Position numbers and translations under genes: made by a program
In this document: positions 23,580-32,359 of the stretch, piece after piece
Position numbering within the stretch: position 1 is the stretch's first letter
Layout of the letters: every line of letters begins with the position of its first letter
Assembly: GCA_023423675.1 (NCBI GenBank)
Contig: JAFAFD010000168.1
Span: forward strand, 1 to 39,112
DNA length: 39,112 bases
Direction of reading: 5' to 3'
Source: Pseudomonadota bacterium
GTDB lineage: Bacteria; Pseudomonadota; Gammaproteobacteria; Xanthomonadales; Xanthomonadaceae
Notes under the pieces: generated by a model
What the model was told of the DNA's origin: nothing
The model's input: the letters and a program-made list of their open reading frames with translations, nothing else
The model's database searches: none

Positions 23580-24652
23580 CAGAAGCCCCTCGCCTGGGCC
23601 TCAGCTACACCGAAAGAGAACGCGTCGCCCGGATCCTTTGGCGTGGCCGGCTTGGCCGGGGCGGCGCTGGCGCGGGCCGGGTTGTTCGGCTTGGCCACGG
23701 GCGCGGCCGGCGCGGCGGCAGGGATGGCCGGCAGGCGCTGGTAGGCGTTCTGGATGGCGGCGGCCCAGTGTGCCGGCGGCATGGTCGCCTGGATAATCTC
23801 GATGGTCGGACCGAGGTATGCGAACTTCTGCTGGAACTGCGGGTCGACCTGCAGGCGCTGGCCCAGCGCGGCGACCTCCTGCAGCGCATGCTGCTCGGCC
23901 TGCTGCGCCTGCATCGTCTGGTGCTGGGTCTGCTGGTGTTCGTCGTGCAGAGCGCCGCGCTTGCGGTTCTGGACCAGTTCGGCCGCCACCTCGCGGGTGA
24001 TATCGCCGCTGGCCACCTTCTCGGCAAGATCCGGGTAATCGGTCAGCGGGTCGAAGCCCGGCGCCTCGCGGCCCAGCTTCTTGCCCAGCCAGGCCAGCTC
24101 CTTCTGCATCGATTCGAATGCAGCGCCCATCTGCTCCGGGTTGCCGGAGTTGATGGCGGCCAGGTACTGCAGGGCATTGCCGAACTGCTGCGGGCTGGCG
24201 CCGGTGCTGGCGACGGTCTGCTCCCACTCCTCGGCGCGGGCGGTGGCCACGCGCAGCTGCTCGGTCGCTTCCGACGTGCGCTGCGACAGCTCGCGGAATC
24301 GCTGCTGCGTGCGCTCGTTGGTGATGCCCAGCTCTTTGATTTCGTCGTCCACGCTCTTGGCGGGCTCCGGCTGCTGGCCAGGCTGTTCCTGGGCGGGCGC
24401 CGCGGCCGGTGGCTGCTGGCTCGGCTCCGGGGCAGCCGCAGCATCAGGGCTGGCCGGCTCGGCGGCGTCCGGCGTTGCCTCGGGCTGGGCCGGCGGAGCA
24501 TCCTCGCTAATCTCGGCGGCGCGGGCTTCTTCGACGCCTGCACTGAACGCATCGAGCGTTTCAGCTTCCGGCGCTTCCACAGCGTCGGGAACGGTCTGAT
24601 CGCCTTCGGGAACGGCGGTAGCGGCCAGCTCGGCCTCGGTCTTCTGGTTCAT
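23579..24652 (-). CDS. Capsid scaffolding protein
   Basis: 357 aa, GAGGA site 5 bases before ATG. The N-terminal ~100 residues are acidic and Ala/Pro/Glu-rich (disordered), then long helices (TQQRFRELSQRTSEATEQL, HQQTQHQTMQAQQAEQHAL) and a Pro/Ala linker leading to a short basic-ending tail (SFGVAEAQARGF). This is the usual layout of podovirus scaffolds, which fill the procapsid and contact capsid subunits through the C-terminus. Its place between portal and capsid supports this. No protease site is seen. Confidence 0.8.
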   Translation of the reverse strand: MNQKTEAELAATAVPEGDQTVPDAVEAPEAETLDAFSAGVEEARAAEISEDAPPAQPEATPDAAEPASPDAAAAPEPSQQPPAAAPAQEQPGQQPEPAKSVDDEIKELGITNERTQQRFRELSQRTSEATEQLRVATARAEEWEQTVASTGASPQQFGNALQYLAAINSGNPEQMGAAFESMQKELAWLGKKLGREAPGFDPLTDYPDLAEKVASGDITREVAAELVQNRKRGALHDEHQQTQHQTMQAQQAEQHALQEVAALGQRLQVDPQFQQKFAYLGPTIEIIQATMPPAHWAAAIQNAYQRLPAIPAAAPAAPVAKPNNPARASAAPAKPATPKDPGDAFSFGVAEAQARGF

Positions 24653-24664
24653 GGTGATCCTCGT

Positions 24665-26686
24665 TTAGGCGGCGGGGAGTTGGGGCGGCATCGCTTCGGG
24701 GGCCGGCAGCATGCCGGGGTCTTGCATCGGCATCGCGCCAGGGTCCATGCCCTCTGGCGGCATGAGGCCAGGGGGAACCACAGGCGGCTGCATCTGAACC
24801 TGCGGGATGATCGAGTACGGGTCGATGCCGGTGTCACCGGTGCGCTTGATGGTCTCCACCACCAGCTGCTCCAGCTTGTCGGCGATCTCGGTGGGCGGGG
24901 ACTGGCGCAGCTGGCCGATCTGCACGACCGCCTGCTGCAGCTGAGGCAGGAGGACAGACCACTGCTGCTGCTTCATGGCCGTGGCCGGCTTGCCCGACGA
25001 GCCGGCGCGGATATCCACCGCCACCAGCGCACCAAGCATGCTCAGGTCCTCGATGTTCACCCAGAACGCCTCGGGGCCGGCGATGGCCACCACGTCGTCA
25101 TGCGTCAGGCCGTTGGGCGACATAGCCAGCTCGGCGGTGTAGAGCGCAAAGTCGCTCAGGACCTCGTCCAGGGTGTCACGCGCGTAGCCGATGCGGCTCT
25201 CGGTACCCTGCTGCTGGATATCGGCCTCGGTCGCGGTCTTGGCCACCGTGATGGTGGACGACAGCGCCTCCTGGATGCCCCAGATCAGTTCCAGCTCGGA
25301 GCGGATCGTGGAGGTGTCGTACAGCGCTGGGTCGATCTGGTTGTACTGCAGCGGGAACAGGACCGTGTTGGGCGACTGGCCATTGAGGTTGATCGGGATC
25401 ATCTCGCCGATGGCCCCGGCCTTCATCTTGTTGGCCTCTTCCGGCTCGACCGCGCCAGCGTCAAAGCCTGTCTTGGGGATCGCCCGCCGGCGATGCTCGC
25501 GGTAGTTCGTGCGGATCCGGTCGTACTCGTCCAGCAGCTCGCGCGAGCGGTCCACCAGCGACTGCGGGTGCCGGCGACCATCGACCCACAGCGGCGCCCA
25601 CTGGAAGAACGGGTAGAACCGCGTCGATGCCTGATCAGGCGTCACCCAGTCGCTGAGGTAGCGCTTCAGGCCCACCGCGATGGTGGCGAACTGGCGCGTC
25701 TTCAGGTTCCAGATCTCCCACAGGCACACGCACGCCTCGTCGCCGTCGGCCGTAGCCTGGCCGGAGGTGCCGGTCGAGTAGGCGTCGGCATCGCTGGACG
25801 CCACGCTGTCGGCCTGCTTCTCGGTGTCGGTCTGGCGGACGTTGTAGAACTTGGTGGCGCTGTCCAGGCGCTCGGCATGCTCAGGATAGGCGGCCTTCGC
25901 ATCGGCCAGCGGCATGAAGATGCGCTGCGCGTTCCACGGGCTGGTCACGTAATCGCGCAGGCACGGCAGCGACACGGCGCACTGCATGTCCTCGGCGCGG
26001 ATGAAATCCAGCACCAGCTGGCTGGAAATGACCTGCTCCACGGTCGATTCAAGCGCGGCGAGCTGCTGACCGTACTGGGCACGCAGGTCGTCCGGGTTGG
26101 GCGCGTAGCCCTCGGTCAGCTGGCGCTCGGTCGACTGCAGGTCCGCAATCTGCTGTTGCAGGGTGCCCATCTGCTGTTCGGTCGCCGGGTCGCGCTCGGT
26201 CTCGCGGTGCCATGCGGCCTTGAACCAGCCCACGCCCACGCTCAGGCCGGAACGCACGAAGGGATCGGCCACAGCCTTCAAGCGGCCCTTCTTCCACAGG
26301 GAGTCGATGACGATTTCCAGCGTGCGGGCCAGCAGCTTGGCGTCCTCGGTGCGGCTCGCCCCGGCGCTGTCTGCCGGCTGGCAGCTCGTCTCCGGGTTCC
26401 GGGCGTACAGGAAGCCGGTCAGGATGTTCACGTAGGTGGCCGCGATCGGCACGGACACGTCGAACACCTGGGGATCGGACGAGCCGCGGCAGTAGCGACG
26501 GTCGCGCGCGTAGCCCTTGCGGGCATCCTTGTCGAAGTCGCGGGCGAAGTCGATTCGCTTCTGCCACGCCGAGACGTTGGCCTCCTCCTGCAGGATGCGC
26601 TGGGCCTCAGCAGCCTGGGCCTGCGCGGCGGCGGCATCGGCGTCCAGTGCGTCCACGAGGGCGAAGTCAGTTGTCTCGGGCGTCAC
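24665..26686 (-). CDS. Portal protein
   Basis: 673 aa from GTG 26686 (GTGA overlap with terminase). Portal signs include the N-terminal AWQKRIDFARDFDKDAR with YVNILTGFLYARNPE, a wing region with long helices (AALESTVEQVISSQLVLDF), the central VDGRRHPQSLVDRSRELLDEYDRIRTNYREHRRR stretch (given in pieces) and NPNTVLFP-type strands. The C-terminus is Pro/Met-rich and disordered. It forms the 12-subunit ring through which DNA is packed. Size is near that of P22-like portals (~720 aa). Confidence 0.85.
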   Translation of the reverse strand: MTPETTDFALVDALDADAAAAQAQAAEAQRILQEEANVSAWQKRIDFARDFDKDARKGYARDRRYCRGSSDPQVFDVSVPIAATYVNILTGFLYARNPETSCQPADSAGASRTEDAKLLARTLEIVIDSLWKKGRLKAVADPFVRSGLSVGVGWFKAAWHRETERDPATEQQMGTLQQQIADLQSTERQLTEGYAPNPDDLRAQYGQQLAALESTVEQVISSQLVLDFIRAEDMQCAVSLPCLRDYVTSPWNAQRIFMPLADAKAAYPEHAERLDSATKFYNVRQTDTEKQADSVASSDADAYSTGTSGQATADGDEACVCLWEIWNLKTRQFATIAVGLKRYLSDWVTPDQASTRFYPFFQWAPLWVDGRRHPQSLVDRSRELLDEYDRIRTNYREHRRRAIPKTGFDAGAVEPEEANKMKAGAIGEMIPINLNGQSPNTVLFPLQYNQIDPALYDTSTIRSELELIWGIQEALSSTITVAKTATEADIQQQGTESRIGYARDTLDEVLSDFALYTAELAMSPNGLTHDDVVAIAGPEAFWVNIEDLSMLGALVAVDIRAGSSGKPATAMKQQQWSVLLPQLQQAVVQIGQLRQSPPTEIADKLEQLVVETIKRTGDTGIDPYSIIPQVQMQPPVVPPGLMPPEGMDPGAMPMQDPGMLPAPEAMPPQLPAA

Positions 26687-28287
26687 AGGGCGTTTCTCCT
26701 ACGGGCGGCCAGGTCGCTGGCGTCATCTGGCTGGGATTCCAGCCACTTACGGGTATAGGGCACGACCTCACCCCTGCGTTCAACGGACGGCTTGTGCGCG
26801 TCACGTATGTCATCGAGCGCCCGGCCGATCAGCCCGCATACGTCCACACCGTCGTCCTGATTGCCCGGCAGGCCGTTGAAGGCCACCAGCTGATCAACGA
26901 GCCGGTTTGCCCACGCCTTGCCGCGCGGCAGGTAGACGGTGCGGGCATGCGCGCGCGCCCGGAAGCCCGCAACCCGCGAGACCTTGTCGCTGACGCTGGG
27001 CAGCCACTCGCGCATGACGCGCACACCCAGCTCTCTGGTTAGCCGGGCGCGCAGCGGGCCGATCGCCTTCTCGATCACGCCCGACTCGCCGAAGGTCATC
27101 ACCGGGCGCCAGCGCTTGGCCAGCTGCAGCTCGGCAGTGATCGTCACGTCGGACTCGTCCTGGCCGTACCACCAGTCCCGGATCCAGATGTTGCCCTTCT
27201 GATCGACACCGAAGATGCCGTGTTCGGTGTAGTCCGGGTCGTTGGTGAGGGACTTCTTCGTGACGGCGTAATCGCTGGCGCCGTAGATGCGAAGCTGGCG
27301 CGGGACCTCGTCTTCGTTGTACCACTCAAACCAGGTGGACTCGAACTGGTTGCCTTCGTCCGGGCGGGGCCGCTGCTGGTACAGGCTGGCCCAGGTGCGG
27401 GAGTTGCGCTCGTACTGCGCCCAGTGCTCGGGCGGGAACCACTCCGGCCAGAGATAGTCCCCGATCTTGCGCCCGAGCGGGTCGTCGTTTCGCTCCGCCT
27501 TGGCCGGCAGGCAAACCACGTCCCAAGCAAGTCCATCACGGCACATAATCTCGCCGCTCTCGCCGCTGTAATCCTCGGGCAGGATCGAGCCGGCAAGGTC
27601 CTGCGGGTGCCACCGAGTCAGGATCATAATCACCGAGGCATTAGGCTTCAGGCGGGTCAGCAGGTCGTCGTCGTATGCCTCGCGGGTCTTCTTCCGCACG
27701 GTCTCGCTGTTGGCTTCCTCGCGTCCCGCGACCGGGTCATCGATCACCAGTAGGTCGGCACGGGCCGACGTCACCGCCCCCAGCACGCCTACAGCCAGCA
27801 GCGCCGAGTCGTTGGTCAGCTCCCACTCGTTGACTGCACCGCTGCCCGGCTTGAGCATCACCCTGTCCGGCCAGATGGCCGCGTACTCATCGCTGTTCAC
27901 GATGGCGCGGCAACGCTTCGAGGCGCGCTCAGCGGGCGTGGATGCATAGCTGGCGAGGATCACCTTGAAACCGGGCCACTTGCCCATCGCCCAAGGTGGC
28001 GTGACGACGCTGGCATACGTGGACTTCGCCGAGCCGGGCGGCAGGAAAAGCATCAGCCGACCCATTGGTTTGCGGATGCACTTCTCCACGGCGGCCATGA
28101 TCAGCCGGTGATGTGAGGCGACACTCGTCTCGATTGGGCGGAAGAGCCAGCCATCGGGGTCGTCCGCCATCGGCGCGCCGGGGATGGTGATGGATTGACT
28201 GAAGGCAACGAGCGACTCGCGCGCGCGGCGCCTGCGCAGAAGCTCTGATGCCGCAGCCTCTGCTGTGATCTTCACTCCCTCAGCCAC
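26683..28287 (-). CDS. Terminase large subunit
   Basis: 534 aa from GTG 28287, overlapping the small-subunit stop by 8 bases; an alternative GTG is at 28275, and the frame is open to 28353. ATPase domain: Walker A LPPGSAKST (82-90), Walker B LLVIDDP (179-185), then TRWHPQDLAG as coupling motif. Nuclease domain: IYGASDYAV with the first acidic residue, GIFGVDQKGNIWI strand, and late DDGVDV. It packs DNA into the procapsid through the portal. This branch resembles the terminase of P22/BPP-1-type podoviruses; packaging type cannot be told from sequence alone. Confidence 0.9.
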   Translation of the reverse strand: MAEGVKITAEAAASELLRRRRARESLVAFSQSITIPGAPMADDPDGWLFRPIETSVASHHRLIMAAVEKCIRKPMGRLMLFLPPGSAKSTYASVVTPPWAMGKWPGFKVILASYASTPAERASKRCRAIVNSDEYAAIWPDRVMLKPGSGAVNEWELTNDSALLAVGVLGAVTSARADLLVIDDPVAGREEANSETVRKKTREAYDDDLLTRLKPNASVIMILTRWHPQDLAGSILPEDYSGESGEIMCRDGLAWDVVCLPAKAERNDDPLGRKIGDYLWPEWFPPEHWAQYERNSRTWASLYQQRPRPDEGNQFESTWFEWYNEDEVPRQLRIYGASDYAVTKKSLTNDPDYTEHGIFGVDQKGNIWIRDWWYGQDESDVTITAELQLAKRWRPVMTFGESGVIEKAIGPLRARLTRELGVRVMREWLPSVSDKVSRVAGFRARAHARTVYLPRGKAWANRLVDQLVAFNGLPGNQDDGVDVCGLIGRALDDIRDAHKPSVERRGEVVPYTRKWLESQPDDASDLAARRRNAL

Positions 28288-28750
28288 CGGCGCCTGCCCT
28301 GCTCGCGATAGCCAGCAGTTCCGCTTCAGTAAGCTCGGCAGGCTTGCGCACATCGACGCCGCCCGAATGCTCGATCTCTCGCCGGTTGGTATATGCCCCG
28401 CCCGTCTCCTTCGCGGCCTGCTCCAGCAACTGGGCGGCCAGCGCCATATTTTTCATGCCCTCGGCGCGCGCAGCCATCCGGTCCAGAGCACGCAGCCGGT
28501 ACGCCCGGTTGGCGATGGGGATGTTGACCGTTTCCTCCTTGAACCTGGCGCGAGACTCATGGAAAAGCGCCACCCACTTCGAACCGAGCTCCCGGCCGGC
28601 GAACTTCGTTGGGTCGTGCGTCTCGGCCTGCTGCCGGGTGATTTCAACCCCGTACTGGGCTTTGACCGCCTCCACCACCTGCGTAGGTGTGTCGAAGCAG
28701 GCCAGCGCCTGAACGATGAAGGCTTTGATGTCGGCTTTCAGGGCTGCCAT
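28280..28750 (-). CDS. Terminase small subunit (DUF2280)
   Basis: 156 aa. The opening MAALKADIKAFIVQALACFDTP and TQVVEAVKAQYGVEITRQQAE match the DUF2280 family of phage small terminases, an N-terminal helix-turn-helix for recognising packaging DNA. Then VALFHESRARFKEE, IPIANRAYRLRALDRM and QLLEQAAKETGG form the oligomerising helices. No clear ribosome site precedes ATG 28750; there is a 30-bp gap after the metallopeptidase gene. Confidence 0.85.
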   Translation of the reverse strand: MAALKADIKAFIVQALACFDTPTQVVEAVKAQYGVEITRQQAETHDPTKFAGRELGSKWVALFHESRARFKEETVNIPIANRAYRLRALDRMAARAEGMKNMALAAQLLEQAAKETGGAYTNRREIEHSGGVDVRKPAELTEAELLAIASRAGAGG

Positions 28751-28780
28751 TGTGGATAACTCGTCATGGGGGGTCGCAGG

Positions 28781-29392
28781 TCAGAGCGTATGGAGGCAGG
28801 TGCCGCAAGCCTGAGCCACACTTGCCGCTGCTACCTCCGGTAGGCTGTTGGCCGCGCTCACCAACTGCTGCACTGGGCCACTGGCGCCGTATCGGCGGAC
28901 GACACCAACGAACTCCTCCACGTCATGGCCGCGCAGCTCCAGCGCCGGCAGGCCGGTGTCCTTGCGGAACTTGGGGGCGCCGTACTGGTCCTTAGCCTGG
29001 GCGAGGTGGTAAAGCTCATGCTCGACCAGGGCGCAGAACTCAGCATCGCTGCACTGGGCGCAGTAGTCGGCTGCCAGCGTGATAACGAAGCTCGGGACTG
29101 TGCCGAACCAGTCCACCATCTGTCGCTCCATCCGCCCCTTCTGCCATCCACCGGCGCGGAACATGACCTGCTCAGCCTGGCCGATAACCACCCTTCCTTG
29201 CTTGGAGAAGCTGGAAGACGCCCACAGGATCGCCACGTCAGCCTCCTGCAGGTGAGCGTGGTCAGGGTTGAACAGCGCCCCCTCTCCGTCAATGAACTGG
29301 CCTTCAACCCACGCCCAAACCTCAGGCGCCGGAAAGAACCCGGGGTAGGCATCTTCCCAGCCCCCCGCTACAACCGGAGGCATGGGCCTCAC
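28781..29392 (-). CDS. Putative phage metallopeptidase (zinc, HExxH)
   Basis: 203 aa from GTG 29392, with AGGAG 6 bases upstream and GTGA overlap with the previous gene; ATG 29383 is a weaker alternative. Zinc motif HELYH at 125-129 inside ALVEHELYHLAQ, with a third ligand probably H156 (LRGHDVEEF). This corresponds to the putative phage metallopeptidase family found before terminase genes in many proteobacterial prophages. Substrate unknown. Two CxxC-like pairs (CAQC, CGTC) are present. There is no signal peptide, so it acts in the cytoplasm. Confidence 0.8.
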   Translation of the reverse strand: MRPMPPVVAGGWEDAYPGFFPAPEVWAWVEGQFIDGEGALFNPDHAHLQEADVAILWASSSFSKQGRVVIGQAEQVMFRAGGWQKGRMERQMVDWFGTVPSFVITLAADYCAQCSDAEFCALVEHELYHLAQAKDQYGAPKFRKDTGLPALELRGHDVEEFVGVVRRYGASGPVQQLVSAANSLPEVAAASVAQACGTCLHTL

Positions 29393-29679
29393 GCTCTACT
29401 CCTGCCCACTACATCGGCAGTTCCCAGGGGGCAAAGGTCGGCGCCTCCTTCTGCGCCCGCCGCAAGGCGGCAACCCTGTGCTGCCTGCACGCTGTTGGCG
29501 ACACCTGCGTGCTGGTCGGCTCGGTACTCTTCTGCGCCCCGAGCGGCGCCCTCGCGGGTATTCCAGAACGGGATCGGGTCGCGGCTGATGCCGCCGACAG
29601 TGCCATCGGGCCGCACGATCGAGGTGTGCGGGTCAGTGAGGGCATGCAATCGGGTTTCGGGCGTCTGGCGGTCGCTCAT
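29389..29679 (-). CDS. Small phage protein, possibly frameshifted near its end
   Basis: 96 aa. The first ~65 residues look like real protein (MSDRQTPETRLHAL, FWNTREGAARGAEEYRAD). The last 30 are Gly/Ala/Arg-rich and less convincing. In the -1/+1 neighbouring frame the same DNA gives RVAALRRAQKEAPTFAPWEL and stops at 29409. A recent frameshift, or chance, could explain this. Its TGA overlaps the GTG of the metallopeptidase. Function unknown. Confidence 0.55.
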   Translation of the reverse strand: MSDRQTPETRLHALTDPHTSIVRPDGTVGGISRDPIPFWNTREGAARGAEEYRADQHAGVANSVQAAQGCRLAAGAEGGADLCPLGTADVVGRSRA

Positions 29680-29686
29680 GGACCCA

Positions 29687-30220
29687 TTACGCGCTTTCCA
29701 TGCAGACGATCAACGGACGGGCGGCGGCGCGACGACCACGGCGATGCTTGGCGGCCAGATGGGACAGCGCCTCGGCGAATGCGCCTTGGAAGCCCCACAG
29801 GTCCAGCTGCTCGGGAACGTCTCGCAGCACCCGGCCCATGGCCTCGAGGTGGAACACCAGGTCCTCGGCCACATCGCCCTGGCTCGGGCAGCTGGCCATG
29901 GCCCCATTGGACAGCCTGCCGGCGTACTCACAGACGAACCACTCCGGGTGCCGCTGGGCCATCGTGTCGGCGCTGACCGACTCGCTGCGCAAGGCGAACA
30001 CGGCACCCTCCGGCGAGGCGTACACCGCAGTCCCGCACCCGCGCGCCCGGCGCACCTCCCGGATCTTGGCCAGCGCCCGGTCGGCCACCCTCTGCAGGTC
30101 TGCCCTGACGGTGATGACGCCCACTGGCGCTGCCGGCCGGTTGAACTGCCGGTGAGGCGACTTGTCCAGGGTAACGACTCCTCGGGATCGATCAACGGTG
30201 TGCTGGCGGGCGTGGCGCAT
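29687..30220 (-). CDS. Phage protein of unknown function
   Basis: 177 aa from ATG 30220, with AAGGAGG 7 bases upstream; an in-frame TTG overlaps the preceding stop but is less likely. The N-terminus is basic (MRHARQHTVDRSRG), then DLQRVADRALAKIREVRRARG, a WFVCEYAGRL strand, and helices (EDLVFHLEAMGRVLRDV, GAFAEALSHLAAKH) with a basic tail. No family is recognised. It is part of the replication/recombination segment. Confidence 0.6.
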   Translation of the reverse strand: MRHARQHTVDRSRGVVTLDKSPHRQFNRPAAPVGVITVRADLQRVADRALAKIREVRRARGCGTAVYASPEGAVFALRSESVSADTMAQRHPEWFVCEYAGRLSNGAMASCPSQGDVAEDLVFHLEAMGRVLRDVPEQLDLWGFQGAFAEALSHLAAKHRRGRRAAARPLIVCMESA

Positions 30221-30222
30221 GG

Positions 30223-30435
30223 TCAAGCCTCCTTTGCAGGTTGAGCGGCGCGGCGGCGGCGGATCTCTCGGCGCATCATCTGCGCCTCGGCCTTGAAGGC
30301 GCGGGCCTCATGCAGCACCTCGCGCACGTCGTAGCCCTGCCGGTGGAGACTAAACACCTCGTCGGCCAGCGCGTGGTCTATCCGGGCGACGACTTCCAGC
30401 TCTGGGGTGGTGTACTGGCTGAAGGTTAGGCTCAT
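30223..30435 (-). CDS. Small helical phage protein
   Basis: 70 aa, ATGA overlap with the RusA-like gene. Mostly helix ([39 protein letters not shown]) ending in a basic RRRRAAQP tail. No family recognised; DNA or RNA contact is possible from the basic end, inferred only. Confidence 0.6.
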   Translation of the reverse strand: MSLTFSQYTTPELEVVARIDHALADEVFSLHRQGYDVREVLHEARAFKAEAQMMRREIRRRRAAQPAKEA

Positions 30436-30797
30436 GCCTCTGGCCCTCCGGTGATCCTGACCACGACCTGGCCGCCCTTGCGGACCTCGGTGCTGACCAG
30501 CGGGTGACTGATGAACCGCTTGTCGTCTATGCCCAGCGCGTCGGCGATACCATCCCGGTACGGCTTGAATCTGGCGAGCATGTTGTCGTCGTCGGGCATG
30601 AGCCGAGTCGGCGGGTGGAAGGTGATGTGCAGGTGCAGCCGGCCAGCGGGAATCTGCGCCGACTTCAGGCCCGCCTCGAGCGCGACGAGATAGGCCAGCG
30701 CCCTGCCCTTCTTAGATTCACGCTGCCGCGTGCGCCAGTGCTTGCGGGCATTCGGCGACAGGTCCTTGCTCGGCCACGGCAGGATCAGCTCGTTCAT
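30432..30797 (-). CDS. rusA: RusA-family Holliday junction endonuclease
   Basis: 121 aa, the normal RusA length. It cuts four-way DNA junctions symmetrically to free replicating phage DNA. Seen: SPNARKHW near the start, the acidic metal site PDDDN (D69-D71) followed by [15 protein letters not shown] with D82, and a C-terminal GGQVVVRI strand. ATG 30797 overlaps the Ref-like gene in ATGA. It lies with ninB and ref-like genes, the usual recombination group of lambdoid phages. Confidence 0.9.
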   Translation of the reverse strand: MNELILPWPSKDLSPNARKHWRTRQRESKKGRALAYLVALEAGLKSAQIPAGRLHLHITFHPPTRLMPDDDNMLARFKPYRDGIADALGIDDKRFISHPLVSTEVRKGGQVVVRITGGPEA

Positions 30798-31075
30798 GCC
30801 GCAACCCCGATGCCCAGCCGCTGCAAGGTCACGTTGAGCGCGGCCAGCTCGTCCATCTTGTAGACCCGCCACATGACCTTCTGGCCGTGCCATCCGTTTA
30901 CGCTGCCCTGGTGGCAGTCCTTGCAGAGCGCCACGGTGGTGAAGTGCTGGCCTTGGTTGATGTGGTGGGCGTCGGACGGGCCCGGCGCATCGCACACGCT
31001 GCACGGCAGACCCTTCACCGCCTGCAGGTGCGCGCGCTCGGCTGCGGTGAATGCCTTGGCGTTCTTGGAACGCAT
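30794..31075 (-). CDS. Ref-like HNH nuclease (recombination enhancement function)
   Basis: 93 aa from ATG 31075. Zinc/HNH pattern: C25-x2-C28, H37-H38, C51KDCH55 and WHG. The chain ends [15 protein letters not shown]. This is the compact core of the P1 Ref family, a RecA-dependent DNA nuclease that makes targeted cuts. Full P1 Ref has a long disordered N-terminus that is absent here, so RecA dependence is not assured. It starts by TGATG overlap with the upstream gene. Confidence 0.8.
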   Translation of the reverse strand: MRSKNAKAFTAAERAHLQAVKGLPCSVCDAPGPSDAHHINQGQHFTTVALCKDCHQGSVNGWHGQKVMWRVYKMDELAALNVTLQRLGIGVAA

Positions 31076-31359
31076 CACGGCACCTCCGGGCGAGCGGCGA
31101 GCACTTGGTTCCACAGGTCATCCATGTCGTCGTCGGACATGTCGCCTTCCGCGGTATAGAGGGCGTCAAGCATCTTCTCTGTCAACTTGACCGGCACCAG
31201 CACGTAGCCCTCGGGCGGCGTGAGGGCGGCGATGATTGCCTGCACTGCCGCGCTTTCTGGGACGAACAGGTCATCGAATGCGTTCATGACTCCGCCGACT
31301 TCCAGATCCCGTACTTGCGCAGCCAGCAGCTCTCGCGCCCGCTTCTCGATGGCGTCCAT
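31075..31359 (-). CDS. Small phage protein with an ARELLAA N-terminal module
   Basis: 94 aa from ATG 31359 (TGATG overlap). The N-terminal ~45 residues ([12 protein letters not shown] ... AVQAIIAAL) resemble the N-terminus of the DUF551-HNH gene at 33005-33694, so the two share a module. Then [16 protein letters not shown] and an acidic [11 protein letters not shown] segment. In phages this type often precedes DUF551-like parts. Function unknown. Confidence 0.6.
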   Translation of the reverse strand: MDAIEKRARELLAAQVRDLEVGGVMNAFDDLFVPESAAVQAIIAALTPPEGYVLVPVKLTEKMLDALYTAEGDMSDDDMDDLWNQVLAARPEVP

Positions 31360-31685
31360 CACTTCACCTCCCCGGCGAGGTCGGCGCGGATGTACTTGAC
31401 CACGTCGCCCCGACGTCCAGGCAGCAACCCAGCTGCATCGCATGCATTCCATGCAGCTCCTTCCAGAACTGGGCCCGGAGCGATGGCAACGAACACCTCA
31501 TCCGGCCCAACCGGCTCGGCGATGATTGCGTAGTCGAGGAGTACCCAATCCCATGCGGGCTTCTCGACGGCCTTGAAGCTGGGCTCACCGAGAAACTGCT
31601 GAGCCACCCTCCGCCCCTCGGCCGCAAGCCGCATGACCTCGGCCTTCCCCGCCGTAGTGCTGGTGTCGATCTGTTCGAGGTTCAT
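31359..31685 (-). CDS. Phage protein of unknown function
   Basis: 108 aa, ATGA overlap with the next upstream gene. N-terminal helix TTAGKAEVMRLAAEGRRVA, then a WDWVLLDYAI segment and IAPGPVLEGAAWNACDAAG. The opening resembles a widespread small phage protein type beginning with a 'T..EKI.VM' helix and a conserved Trp. No biochemical role is known to me. Confidence 0.6.
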   Translation of the reverse strand: MNLEQIDTSTTAGKAEVMRLAAEGRRVAQQFLGEPSFKAVEKPAWDWVLLDYAIIAEPVGPDEVFVAIAPGPVLEGAAWNACDAAGLLPGRRGDVVKYIRADLAGEVK

Positions 31686-31909
31686 GCGACCTCCCAGCGA
31701 CGGTTGACATAGCGAATGGCACCGGACTTCTTCAGCGCCTGCAGGCGCCCGTCGATCACGCGATCACCGTAGGACTGCCGCGATGCCATTGCCTCGGCTG
31801 TGGGCATCACTTCCGGGTGCCTGCACAGAGCCGAAAACGTGTTTGCACCTCCGCCGATTGCCATGACGATTGCGCTGTCAATAGCTGTAAACCTGTCGAT
31901 CTTGCTCAT
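31682..31909 (-). CDS. Small winged-helix-like phage protein
   Basis: 75 aa. The pattern AIGGGANTFSALCRHPEV ... VIDGRLQALKKSGAIRYVNRRWEV looks like a small winged helix: recognition helix followed by a basic beta-hairpin. It may bind DNA. It starts by ATGA overlap with the 22-aa frame upstream. Confidence 0.6.
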   Translation of the reverse strand: MSKIDRFTAIDSAIVMAIGGGANTFSALCRHPEVMPTAEAMASRQSYGDRVIDGRLQALKKSGAIRYVNRRWEVA

Positions 31910-31974
31910 GCTGCCCTCTGCTGTTTGGTGGTCGGCGCGAACTGCGCCATCTCGTCCTGTGCGCTGGCTCGCAT
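31906..31974 (-). CDS. Very small coupled reading frame (22 aa)
   Basis: MRASAQDEMAQFAPTTKQQR then AA. Its ATG overlaps the upstream stop (TGATG) and its stop overlaps the next ATG (ATGA). It fills exactly the only gap in an otherwise gapless series of coupled genes, the main reason to consider it real. Function unknown. Confidence 0.4.
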   Translation of the reverse strand: MRASAQDEMAQFAPTTKQQRAA

Positions 31975-32123
31975 CAGTAGCCGTCCTCGCGCATGTCGTG
32001 AACCCAAGTCATGAAGCCGACCTTGTGCGGCGGCAGGTCGGAAAGCTCGTTGATCAGGACGATGAAGGCTGAGGTAAACCACCCGCAGCCAATCGCCCGC
32101 AGGAATCGGTATCGGCGTTTCAT
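31974..32123 (-). CDS. Small membrane protein
   Basis: 49 aa from ATG 32123 (ATGA overlap). Basic start MKRRYRFLRAIG, one hydrophobic stretch (CGWFTSAFIVLINEL) and a polar tail (MTWVHDMREDGY). Probably a single-pass inner membrane peptide. No family recognised. Confidence 0.55.
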   Translation of the reverse strand: MKRRYRFLRAIGCGWFTSAFIVLINELSDLPPHKVGFMTWVHDMREDGY

Positions 32124-32359
32124 GGTTTCCCCCACGATTCCAGGAGCTTGTGCGGCGCGTAGTTGATTTCCGGGATCGGGCCTTTTGCCGTGTACGGGCC
32201 GCTCGCCTTGTCGACACGGCGCATAGGGATGATCGGGCCGTGGTTCGCCGCCACTGCGCCACATCGATTGCACGTGGGCTGAGGCGGCAGGATGCCGCCC
32301 CACAGTTCCGGCGTGCAGACCGCGCCGCCGCAGAGAGAACAGGTGCCGATTACGTTCAT
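32120..32359 (-). CDS. Small zinc-ribbon-like phage protein
   Basis: 79 aa from ATG 32359. Two CxxC pairs, C7/C10 and C30/C33 (TCSLCGG, TCNRCGA), suit a zinc ribbon. The tail (PMRRVDKASGPYTAKG) is basic. It overlaps both neighbours in ATGA and stands next to ninB. Nucleic-acid binding is inferred. Confidence 0.6.
   Translation of the reverse strand: MNVIGTCSLCGGAVCTPELWGGILPPQPTCNRCGAVAANHGPIIPMRRVDKASGPYTAKGPIPEINYAPHKLLESWGKP

Noticed and set aside
23534..26758. Very long rightward open frame (1074 codons) opposite scaffold and portal
   Set aside because: It is antisense to two clearly recognisable genes; composition is Leu/Arg/Gly-rich as expected for the opposite strand of high-GC coding DNA.
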